Shown here one piece after another: positions 20,821 through 33,300 of a DNA stretch of 64,000 nucleotides (its first letter is position 1; each line of letters begins with the position of its first letter). Made by a program: the position numbers and the translations under genes. Source of the DNA: Pithys albifrons albifrons (lineage: Eukaryota > Chordata > Aves > Passeriformes > Thamnophilidae); the NCBI RefSeq assembly GCF_047495875.1, contig NC_092474.1:13506573-13570572 (forward strand), read 5' to 3'. The notes under the pieces are model-generated. The model made no database searches, was not told the DNA's origin, and was given only the letters and a program-made list of their open reading frames with translations.

Positions 20821-23800
20821 CTGTGGGAGAGAGGGAAGGGGGGTCATGGCATCTCACCCCACCCTGGAGAGCCCCCAGCCCCAAAGCAGAGCCCTGCATG
20901 CTGCAGCACCCTCTCAACGGGGCATGGCAGGGTCCAGCTCCTTATTTCAGCTCAAAAAAGGGTGTTAAAGACACTGAAACCCCAAAACACCATCCCAGGG
21001 CAGCACATCCACATGCAGCACAGACAGGGGGGCAGGCAGGGGTTGGATTCAGTGCCTGGTGCTCCAGGGTGAAGGGTTCTCCAAAAACACCCTCCTCTCC
21101 GAAGAGGAATGAGCCACCTTTGGGTACTTGCTTAAATATTAAATGATTGTGAAATAAATTAGCTCCTCAAGCAGGGAGAGTTCATGGAGAATCCTTTGGG
21201 GTAGGGATTGGCAGCTCTCCTCATCCTCAGAGAAAGCAGGAGGGTGGTGGGAACACCCAACCCTCCAAATTGTTCAGCTCCTCATGCCAGCCCTGCCCAA
21301 AGGAGAGGCAGGAGGCACCAACAGACTGGCAGGGCAGGAAAAAAAATCAGGGGGGGAGGAATATCCAGGCAGCAGCCAGAGAGAGCCCAAAGCCAGGGGA
21401 AAACCAGCGTGCTAACCTCCAAATCCTGCAAGGGCGGGCGGGCCGGCGAGGGCGGGCGGCAGGGACGGAGATACAGAGAGGTGAGTGAAGGTCACACAGC
21501 CCATCCCAACCCAAAAACAGGCTGTGAGGGAGGTGGGAAGGGGACAGGGAAAGCAGGACATTGGGATGGCTCGTGGGTGAGACATGGATGGATCCCTGCT
21601 CGAGGCAGAGCTAGTGATGCCCCGAGAAGGGGACGGGGTTGGGGGTTTGTTTAATGGACCTGTGAGGGTGGGCTGGGACCTCTCTGTGTCCTTCAGCTGC
21701 TCCCACGGAGAAGCCCAGTGGGAATTGTCACCCTCCCCAAGCCAGAGGGACAGCAGGACTGGCACCAGCACCACCAGCAGCTGAGAGGGTCCCACCACCA
21801 CAGATGTACCACCCAGCCCTCCCCAAGCTCAGTGCAGGGAAGGCAGGGAGCTGCCCAGGGGCTTTGGGAGCAGGCAGGGGATGGGACACACCGTGAAACT
21901 GGGATTGCTGGGCTGGATCCGGAGCTCTGCCAGCACCCAGATGCCATTGGTGAGCTTCAGGGACTGGTACAGCATGTCCTGGCCCTCCACGTTCCTCTTG
22001 GCGATGGTGAAGATGTTGCTGCCTTGGAGTTTGCTGCTCACGGAATCTGGGAGGGGAGGAAAAGGCTGCAGGGGCTGGGCTGACCCCACACCCTCCCTGG
22101 CCCCGCTCCTGCCCCATCTCCTCCCCTCTCTGTGATGGGAGAGGGTCAGGTTGGATGTTAGAGAAAATTTATCCATGGAAAGGGTGGCCAGGCATTGGAA
22201 CAGGCTGCCCAGGGCAGTGGTGGAGTCCCCAACCCTGGAGGGATTTAAAAGTCATGTGGATGTGGCACTTGGGGACGTGGGTTAGTGGAGGCCTTGGCAG
22301 TGCTGGACTCCATGATCTTGGAGGTCTTCTCCTAAACAATTCCATGATTTTATGATCCCAGGGTGGGCACAGCAACTGTCCCCAGGGCAGGGACAACCCC
22401 ACCAGGCAGAGCGACTTGGAATCACAGAAGAAGCACAGGATGGTTCGGGCTGGAAGGGACCTTAAAGCTCATCTGCTTCCAACCTGCCAAGTTCCTACAG
22501 CAAGTCAAGGGCAAGGAAAGCTGCTCCTGGTGGGCACGGGGGGAAGGAGCTCTCAGCCCCCCACAGTCCTTGCTCAGGTTGGGACCCACCTCCGTTGAGA
22601 GAACAGTCTTTGATCTGGAACTGGGTCTCATTCTCGTTGGGAATGTCCTTCCACGTGGCCAGGAACATCTGCCGCTCTGCAGTGAGGAAGGACACCAACC
22701 CTGTGATGGAGCCACCACACCAGCCACCCCCAAGGGGGACAGCACAGGGGCACAGCAGCCCTGGCAGCCAAGGGATGTCACCCTGCCACTCCTCCAGCAG
22801 CTCCCCAAGGCCAGGCCCAAGGCAGTGACCTGCTTCTGGGGGCTCCCCAGCTGTGCCAGCCTGGGGAATGGGATCAGGAGGGCTCCAGGGGCTGGGAGGG
22901 CACCCACAGACAGGTGACAGAGTGCACCTTGCCAGAGCCAAGGCCACCTGTGCCCCCACTCACCCATCTTGCCGTCCTCCACGAAGAGGATGTGCAGGGG
23001 GTACAGGGTGCTGAAGTAGAAGACGTCAATGTTGTTCTTCACCGCGACCTGGGGTGGGAGGACACGGAGATTCCAACACCTCCAACCTACAGCCCTGAGT
23101 GGCTCCCAAACTGCTGCCCCTCCCACCCCACAGACCCCTCTGGAGCCAGGTGTCACACCAGGGAACACAGGCACCCCAGGGCAGCCCTGTCCCACCCCCA
23201 GCTCCCCAGGACAGACACCCTCGGGGTTGCCCACCTGGAGGTTGTTGAGGGGGTCCATCTTCATGACGGAGCCGACGGTGTTGAGTGGGAGGGAGATCTC
23301 CACAGACTGGTTGGGGGCCAGCGGTGCATGGACCTGGAGAGGAGCTGCTGGGGCCAGGCCAAAGCTGGGGGGACACCCGGGGAGGGCAGGGCATCAGGGT
23401 GGGGGGCAGCAGGTGTTGGCACAAGGGACTGTCCTGGGACACCCTGACTTCCTGCACTGGCATCCAGAACACCCAGCTCACCTTGCGGCCCCTGCACAGC
23501 CCAGGTTGGGGTCAGTTCCTGTCCTGCCCATCCTGGGGCAGCCCCAAAAACCCCCCCTTTCCTCTTACAGAGACTCACACCCATTTTTAGCATTCCTGCA
23601 CCATTCCCTCATTCTGAGGGAAAAGGAACCATCAGTTCAACAGGACAAACACCAGAACAACGGTCAGAGCCCTGAGGAACAGCCTCTTCAGTCAACTTCT
23701 TAGAGGCTTTGGTTTGCTGCTCATCACCACCACAGCCATCAGAAAGAAGGCTCATCACAAGAGGCTGCTGCTCCCAGCTCTTGCAGCTCCTTTCTCCCAC

Positions 23801-24358
23801 TCTTTTCTGCACAAAACCACTACAGGGCTGAGCCTGGAGGTGTCAGGCAGCACCTCCACAGGTCCCAGGTGACACCAGCCCAGGTGGGACCTCACCTGTT
23901 GCGGTTGAACTGGATGGCAAAGTCAGACATGACCTGCAGGGCTTTGTTGGTCAACACAAGGTCCATGGAGATGGACCCCCCCTGTCTGCTGAAGGTGCCA
24001 GAGATCTCCAGCCCCTTGGCTTTCATGGCAGGGAGCCACACCTGGGAGAAGGAGACAAGAAACCCTCGGGGTGTCATCCAAAGGAGACCCTCTGGTGCTC
24101 CCCCACCTCCCCCCCGTCTGTGCCCCCCTTAAAGCTGAGCTTGCTGTCCCACTCACCGTTTTAGGAGCCACGTAGGATCCTGAGAGGGTCCCCACCCCAC
24201 CAGTGAGGTCGAAGAGGTCCCCCAGGCCAGTGCCCAGGGGTGCCCCCACATTTGGGGGCACTGTGGTGGTGGTGGGAGCTGGTGAGAAGTTGGGGCCGCC
24301 GCTGCCACCCATCTGTGGGGAAAGGGAGAGGGTTACGGGGGGCACCACAGGGAGGGGG

Positions 24359-24389
<31 letters not shown>

Positions 24390-27300
24390 GAAGAGGATGC
24401 AGAGGGTGAGAAGGTTCAGGCACAAGGGCACACTCACAGCAGGGCTGCCTCCCACATCGCTTCGCAGCTGCAAGAGAAGGAAGGGGCATCAGCAGGGGTC
24501 AAGGGCACAGGGGTCCCCCAAAATGCCTGAAAGCCTCAGTGTGGGGTAGGAGAGCCTGGAGTCAGGATGCTCCAGCAATCCCAGAGCTGCTGTGCCAGGA
24601 GGTGAGGGGGGTGGCTGTCCCCAGAGAGGGGTGTCATCAAGGCAGCAAACGGGGGCTCAGGGCAGGGAGCAGGGGCAGCCAGGGGTGGGCACAGGGGCTG
24701 TGCCTGGTGGAGGGGCTGGGAAAAGGCTGATCCATACCCCTTCCGACTCGTCCCCCATCTCCAAGCGGGAGCAGGCAAGGTGGAGAGAAGAGCCAGCGAC
24801 ATGCACAGACAAGGCAGGAGAGAAGAGACCCAGAACAGAGAGAGAAGAGAAGGGGAGGGGAGGAGGAGAGAGAGGTTAGTCCTGATGTGCCCATCAGTCC
24901 ATCCCTTGCTGCCCTGGAGCCAGGGCACAGAGCAAGACCTCATTCCCACAGCCCAGTGCCACGCTGTGATCCCACAGGGAGCCAGGGCAGCACATGGAGA
25001 GTTCCAGAGCAGCAAAGGCAGCGCCGCCACCTCCCCTTGAGGTAAATCTGATGGATTTTACGAGCCATGGAGGAAACTCCAAACTCTGCTCCTTGAAGGA
25101 GCCTGGATCACTTCCAGCACCCACAGGGCAGGTGTTTCCAGGCAGGGAGAAGTTTCCATCCCGCCTCACCCTGCAGCCAAACTGCTGCTTGGCTGCATTC
25201 CCAGGAGGACACGCTGTCACCTCCAGATCTCCTGGTGCTGGGGACACCCCATGGTATCCCATCCCATAAGCTGGGAGTGGCCCAGCCCTGAAGCAATTTG
25301 GGGGCCAGTGGGCAGCTCAGAAGAGCAACCACTCCTGCAGCACAGCACATGGAGTGGGAACATCCACAGGGACCTCATGTGCTGAGGGAAAAGGCACTGG
25401 GGAACAGTGGTGGGACCTCTCCAGCCACCACATGAGGACAAGATAAATCAGGGTGGTGCCCCTCTGCCTTCAACTGCTGTAGGAGAAAAGGACCAGTCTG
25501 GGCATCTCCAGGCTGGTATGTCTGTCCTATCCCAGGCACTCCACACCAGAGCCAGAGTCAAACCCAGCATGACTCTGCTGGGATATCCAGGAATCAGGGA
25601 AGGAGCCACAGAGACGTACCAGGATGTCCAAGCCGCCCCCAAGGAGGTCCACAGCGCCCATCTGCACGGGGGGCCCAGTCACAGGGGGGCCCAGGTCCAG
25701 GTTCAGCAGGTCCCCCAGCAGGTCCCCCTGCGTGGGGATCACCGAGGGCTGATCCGCTGCCTGCACCTCCGAGGGGGCCGCGTCGGGGCTCTCGACGCTC
25801 TCATTCCTGAAGAGAATGGCAAGGGAACACTGGAGATGGTGAGGAGCTCTGGATAGAGCTGGAGACAACAGTTCACCCAGGTGGGCTCTGCAGGGAGTGT
25901 GTGCAGAGACCCCTATCCCAGTACAGTTCCCAACCCCTCAATGGCAAGCCAAGATCCCCCATCCCAACCTGGCTCCCAACACTTCCACAGTGAGCAGAGA
26001 TCCCCCATCCCAGCACAGCTCCCAACACTTCCACAGTGAGCAGAGATCCCCCATCCCATCCTGGCTTCCAGCACTTCCACAGTGAGCAGAGATCCCCCAT
26101 CCCAGCACAGCTCCCAACACTTCCACAGTGAGCAGAGATCCCCCATCCCAGTACAGCTCCCAACACTTCCACAGTGAGCAGAGATCCCCCATCCCAGCAC
26201 AGCTCCCAACACTTCCACAGTGAGCAGAGATGTCCCATCCCATCCTGGCTCCCAACACTTCCACAGTGAGCAGAGATGTCCCATCCCATCCTGGCTCCCA
26301 ACACTTCCACAGTGAGCAGAGATGTCCCATCCCATCCTGGCTCCCAACACTTCCACAGTGAGCAGAGATGTCCCATCCCATCCTGGCTCCCAACACTTCC
26401 ATAGATCCCCCATCCCAGCACAGCTCCCAAGACATTTTCACAGAGACTCCTTTCCACTGGGATCACTCCTTGAGCTTTTTAAGGACAGTGTTGGACTCAC
26501 ACAGCCCTGCTCCTACAGAACCTCCCTTGGGAATGGGATCTCAGCTCACTCTGAGCACAGTGGACACAGCCAGCAGACACAACTTTTCCACTGGGATCAC
26601 TCCTTCAGCTTTTAAAGGACAGTGTTGAGCCCTGCTCCTACAGAACTTCCTTTGGGAATGGGATCCCAGCTCTGGGCACAGTGGACACAGCCAGCAGATA
26701 CAACCTTTCCATGGGATCACTCCTCAAGCTTTCTAAGGACAGTGCTGCACCCCCACAGCCCTGCTCCTACAGAACCTCCCTTGGGAATGGGCTCTCAGCT
26801 CAGCTCCTCCCACAGCACACACAGCCAGCGGCCCCACAGCCACTTGGCTCCACACCCAACCTCCTCATCCCACGGATCCACGCTCCTGGAAGCGCCTCCC
26901 GTGGGTGGGGGGCAGGAACACTCACGAGCCCGTGCGTGGGAGGAGGCTCTTGTGCACGACGCCCCTGCTGCCCTCCACGAAGGCGCTGGGCGGTTTGTGG
27001 TACACCGAGGCCAGCGTGCCGATGTAGCAGATGAGCTCGTCCAGCAGCGTGGGCTCGATCAGGTCCGTCTCCTCCGAGATCAGCGGCTTCTCCGCCAGCA
27101 CCACCTCCTTGGCGGCCACGGGGTCCGTGGACAGCAGGCGCCAGTAGATGTAGCCGCGGTCCCGCAGGTCGGGGTTGTCCGAGTCCTGCGGGGGGCACGG
27201 GGTTAGTGCTGGAGGCACTGGGGAGCTGCTACTACAGAGCTACTCGGAGCTCCTGCAGCTGCTACAGAGCTGCTCAGAGCAACTGCAGCTACTAAAGAGC

Positions 27301-30300
27301 TACTACAGCTACTACAGAGCTACTACAGAGCTCCTGCAGCTGCTACAGAGCTACTCAGAGCAACTACAGAGCTATTGCAGCTACTACAGAGCAACTGCAG
27401 CTACTCAGAGCTACTGCAGCTACTACAGAGCTACTGTAACTATTAGAGAGCTCCTGCAGCTGCTACAGAGCTCCTCAGAGCAACTACGGAGCTACTGCAG
27501 CTACTACAGAGCTACTCAGAGCTACTGCAGCTACTACAGAGCAACTGTAACTATTACAGAGCTCCTGCAGCTGCTACAGAGCTACTCAGAGCAACTACAG
27601 AGCTACTGCAGCTACTACAGAGCAACTGCAGCTACTACAGAGCAACTGCAGCTACTACAGAGCTACTCAGAGCTACTGCAGCTACTACAGAGCTACTGTA
27701 ACTATTAGAGAGCTCCTGCAGCTACTACAGAGCTACCTGGAGCTACTGTAGCTGCTACAGAGTTACTCAGAGCTACTACAGAGCTACTGCAGCTACTACA
27801 GAGCTACTCAGAGCTCCTGCAGCTGCTACAGAGCTACTGTAACTACTACAGAGCTACCTGGTGCTACTACAGCTACTACAGAGCTACTCAGAGCTACTAC
27901 AGAGCTACTCAGAGCTCCTGCAGAGCTACTCAGAGCTACTACAGAGCTAGCTGGAGCAACTGCAACTACTACAGAGCTACTCAGAGCAACTGTAGCTACT
28001 AAAGAGCTACTCAGAGCAACTGTAGCTACTACAGAGCTACTCAGAGCTACTACAGAGCTACTGTAGCTACTACAGAGCTACTTGGAGCAACTGCAGCTAC
28101 TCAGAGCTACTTCAGCTACTACAGAGCTCCTCAGAGCTACTGCAGCTACTTGGCCCCATTTAAGACTTGTTTGGAGGGATCAAGGGGATAAAAGTTAAAG
28201 AGGTTTCACCATCCTGGGCTGAGAAACAGCTCCAGGAGCCTCCTGGGCCATGAGAGTGTCTGTGCTCTCCAGGATCTCAACTATCAGTATTCCCAGAGGG
28301 ACCTGGGGCAAAGGCCTGGAGGGACAGGACAAGGGGAATGGCTTCCCACTGCCACAGGGCAGGGATAGATGGGTTATTGGGAAGAAATTGTTGGCTGTGA
28401 GGGTGGGCAGGCCCTGGCACAGGTTGGGCAGAGAAGCTGTGGCTGCTCCATCCCTGGGAGTGTCCAAGGTCAGCATGGATGCGACTTGGAGCAACCTGGG
28501 CTGGTGGAAGGTGTCCCTGTGGGCTGGAACAAGATCTTTAAGGTCTCTTCCAAGCCAAGCCATTCCACGACTCTGAATTAAGCTCCAGTTACCTCCTGTC
28601 ACATGACTAAGCCATTCCCACTTTCCCGGGGTGGGAAGCCCACGGGAAGCTCCCTAAGGTGTCACCCACCTGCGTGGCCAGGCTGAGCACCTGCTGCACC
28701 AGCTCCTGTGTCTCCGTGGGCTTCTTCAGGAACAGCTTCACGATGGCCGTCAGCAGCTGGAGCTGAACCTGTGGGTGGACACACAGCATGAGGGACAGAC
28801 ACACAGACACACCAGGAACACGGGGATTTGCCCTGTATGAGCTGCCAGGACCTGACCCCAACTTGGTGACATGAGTCAGGGCACCTCCTGGGGCTCCCAG
28901 GCAGGTGTGCAGCCCCTTTGCAGCCCAACTCCACACCCTCAGAGACACAGGCAGACCCCAGTGTTACAGGACAAGACCTTGGGAGCAGCTTACACAGGGC
29001 ACAGAATCCTCTGACTTCCACAAGGATAAGCAGCAGAAATTCCCCCTGACAGCCCCTTCAGACCTCTCAGGGAATCAGAATCACTGGCTTCACTCTTTTG
29101 CATTTACTGACTTTGCCATGTTCACTGTCACTTAGTTTCATGTTGTGTTGAACAGTCTTCCATAGATGGAAACCCTCCAAAATTCCACAGGCAACCCACT
29201 GGCTTCACCTGCCCCGGCAGACAGGGCAGGCACAGCTCCCTCTGCTCATTCCAGCTGTCTGAACCTGTTTTCCAGCTCCAAAGGGCTGATCCAGTGCTGG
29301 CACAGCAGAATGGCCAGGGGACCTCTTGGTCCCTCCTAACCATGGAGGGCAGAAGGTGCTTGGGACACCACCATGGTGGCATTTTGTAGAATTATGGAAA
29401 CGTTTGGGTTGGGAGGGACCATAAATCACAACCAATTTCACCCTCAGGTTGCTCCAAGCCCTGCACCACATTCCTGGGCCACATCCTACACTCAGGGCTG
29501 CAGTGGGACACGACAGCTCCAAACACCTGGAAGAGCAACACCTTCACACCCCTTCAGAGCAGATCATTCTGCTCCAATTAGCGGGAGCCTTGTCACAGTG
29601 TCCCCCTCACCCAGGCAGTGCCCCCACCTGGGTGCTCTCATCATGGAACCCCTCCAGGAAGCTCTCCAGCAGCTCGTCGGCGTTGTCGATGCGCTCGGCG
29701 TACTCCCCCACGATCCAGATCATGGCAGCCCGGGCCTCGGGCTCGTCCAGGGAGTCCAGGTTCTCACAGAGGGTGGCAATGACACTCTCGTACCTTCCCC
29801 AGGAGAAAAGGACACAAAGTGTTCACCAGGAGCAGGAAACCCAAATTCTACACAGTCCTAAGCCCAAACCACTGCCCATCACCCTCAGGAGAAACAGGAC
29901 ACAGCCGAGGGCACCTTGCCTGGGGTTGTCCCCTCTCCCCAGGGCTGTGGCAATGCCCACACCAATCCCAGCTCTGGATTAGCCCCTCAGCCCCACTGCT
30001 CTGATCTGCTCCTCTCCATTGGCTATTCCTGCAGAGCTCCCACTCGTTACCAATTCAGTTCATTAGTATTTATTACCACTATTAGTCCCCGACTTCCTGA
30101 TTACAGACTTGCCTATTCATCCTGGCTCAGCTGGAACACTCCCTCCCCTCTCCTCCTGCTGCCCTTGTTCCAGCACCAGGAGCTGGATTAAGAGCCAGAG
30201 ACAGTTTCTGCTGACTCAAGGAACTTCCACATCCCTGGCAGCTCCTCTCCATTTGGGCCCCTGGATCTGGGACTGCCACCATGGCGTGTTCCTGTGGCTG

Positions 30301-33300
30301 GGGACAACCTTCCTGCCTCCAGCTTAACTTGGGAGGCAGCACCGACCAGCAAAACTCCTGTGCTGCAGGGAGGCTCCGGGGGCTTCACTGCCAGCAGGAG
30401 GGAGCAGAGCCCACCCCTCACCCACACCAGGGTCTGTGTGGGCCCCCAGACCAGAGGGGCAGGAAGAGCTTGTCCAGGACCACGCACTTGTTGGGGTACT
30501 TGCGGAAGATGTCCTTGATGACCACGATGGCCTCCTGCACCACGTAGTTGACCTTGGTCTGGATGAGGTCCAGGAGGGTGCTGACACAGCGCTCGGCCGA
30601 TTGCTGCCGGAGGGACTCGGTCACACGGGCAGGGACTCCCTTCCAGCCCCATCCCAAAGGCCCCACTGCCATTCCCACACCTTAACCCCACCACACCCCC
30701 TGCAAAACCCAACCCAGAGCATGGGGGACACACCAGTGTGGTCTCCCCTTCATATCCAGGTCTGGCTCCTCCTCATCATCTCTTTGTGCTCCCACAGCCT
30801 CCTCTCTCCCCATGGGAAGCATTCCAGACTTGCAGACACCCTGCCAGAGAGGCTTTTAATAATCCCCTTTGGCAAATTACCTCCATAGCTTCCCAGGAGC
30901 CCCTCGGGAAGGGACCAGCTCCCTCTCAGCCCTTTGGGAAGGGATTGGATCCTTCCCAACCCCTCAGGAAGGGATCTGTGTCCCCCCAGCCCTCAGGAAG
31001 GGACTGGCTGCCACCCAGAACTTCAGGAAGGGGATGAGCCCCTTCCCATCCCACTGTGGTCCCCAACAAGGCCCTGCCATGACCCACTGCAGTACCACAC
31101 CAGGCAGAGCTGCCAGGTCTGCAAGGGACAGGCAGAGACCCCAAAACAGCGCCCATGGCAAAGGGTAAGGGGATAAAACACCCTCCTGACATCCCTGCAG
31201 AACAACCACAGCTCATCCTCAGGCCTAGGAAGGCTCCAGCTGGCCAGGGCAGTGCTAATTCCTGGGATGAGATGCCCATCGTGTGCCTTGCCCACCCACA
31301 GGTGCCACAGGACCTGCCGTGCCCCTGCCCTCACCTCCACCTTGATGGCACAGCGGCCGATGGCTCGCACTGCCTTCCTGACAAAATCCACATCCACCTC
31401 CGTGGCGTATTCCTTGAGCTCTGCCAGCACCTGAGGGAGGGGACAACGCCATGAGAGCCTGGCAGCAAGGAAAAGCCACCAGGAAGGGGGGCAGTGACCC
31501 AGCTGGAGCAGAGTGGGTGGTACAGCTGATCCCAGCCACGTCCCACAAAGCTGGGGCAGGGATTTGGATCCCCCTCGGGGCCCACCCCCAGCCCCTGACC
31601 TGAGCTATGTTGGCCTGGGAAGCCAAGCGGATCATGATGTCCAGTTTCTCCAGTTTGACGTAGATGGGGTCGTTGTACTTCACAAAGAACACCTTCATCT
31701 CGTGCTTCAGGATCTCAGGCCTGGGGGCGGCAGGAGGCAGCAGTCAGGGGGGACACACACCCACCTCAACCACAATCCCAAGGGTTTGGGGGCCCAGTCA
31801 ATGCCAAGGAATCTAAAACACCATGAGTATCCCCATAGGATTCCATCCCGTGGACATGAGCTGGGGAAACTCAGAAACTGAGCAACTCCAGGCCAGGAGG
31901 ATGAGGCTCCTTGGCCACAAGCACAAGGTTTTGGGGTCCCATTCCAACCCAGGAATCCAAGACAGCATAATTATCCCACCAGGACTCTTGGCTCCCCTTT
32001 GCAGGGCACAGAGCACAACCTTGCTGCAAACACAGGACAGATTTGAGGCAACGGGGGATGTTTGTCCTGCCAAGGCTGGAAGGGACATTTTGGGAGGAGC
32101 AGGGACACAAATCCACAGCCCAGGGCTAGGCTGGACCTTTCTCACCAGCTCATCCTCCAAGCTAGACAAGAGCTAGGCCAGGTCCAGCTCCAATGAGCCA
32201 ACCTGCCATCCACATTCCTGCTCCCAGGGACATTAATTGCTTTCCGCTGCTCCCAGAAATTGCTGCTATTTTTAACAGACGACCACGGCGCCGACTGGGA
32301 GGAGGACAAACCACCTGACTGGGCTGTGGCTGCAGAGCAGGGCTCTCCAGCTGGCCAGTTCTGCTCCAGGCACATGTGTGGGGCCTTGGACACCTCCTGC
32401 CCACTGGAATTTTAGATCAGCAAAGGGACAAAAGGACTCTCAGCACTTACTGAAGGAGGACAAAATCTGACAGCACAAAAATTCCTCTCTAGATATGGAA
32501 TGACCAAACCAAAGTCTCTCAGCTTTTGGCTTCACCATCCTTTGCTCCCCCAAATAAAGAAGAAATTAAACTAAGCTCCTCCTGGAGCTTGACTGCCTGC
32601 TCATTCCCTCATCTCAAGGCCAGGCTTGAAGCAACCTGGGATAGTGGAAGGTGTTTCTGCTCACGGCAGGGGGTGGATGGGATGAGCTTTAAGGCCCCTT
32701 CCAAACCAAAGCATTCCATGATTTAATGACTCTGCACTCAGCCCTTGGATTTTAAACAGAGAAGAAAAATCCCACATAATGAGTTGTTACACTGCTGCAG
32801 TCTGAGGGACTGAGGCACTGGGAAGCAGCACCTGTGGGAAAGAGGGAAAGCTGGAGCCAGGCCATGCCTGGACACCCACCTTTTCTGCACGATGAGGTTG
32901 ATGTTGCGGAGAGCCACGTACTGGAGCTCGGGCTCTGCGGAGAGTAGGGTGACCAGAGGTGGGGCCAGCTTCTTCAGGAGGGTGCCATAATAATCCAGGT
33001 CCTTGGAAAGCATCTCCATGAACTTCATCAGCACTTTCACGGCCGAGAGCACCACGGCAGAGTTGGCGTGGGACAGACGTGGCGTCACCCGCTCGCAGAT
33101 GCTGCCGGGGTGAGGAGAAGGGAAAGGGAATGATCCCAGGGAAAGGGGATGATCCCAGTCCTTCTTCCTGCTTAAAAACTGCTGCCAGCATGGATGAAGG
33201 ACAGGAGAGTTGCAGGAAAGCTGAGCAGTGCTTGGGACCTTCCCAAGAGATGCTGAACTGGCTCTTGAATGCCCCAATGAAGGTTATTCCCCAGCCCTGC

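Noticed and set aside
23235..23333. AP1B1 ear exon starting at 23333 (ccag|GTCCATGC)
   Set aside because: The upstream acceptor at 23365 adds [11 protein letters not shown], which is conserved and fixes the phase with the previous exon.
27220..28155. Possible CRISPR-like or regularly spaced array
   Set aside because: Units are contiguous tandem repeats without unique spacers, in a vertebrate intron.
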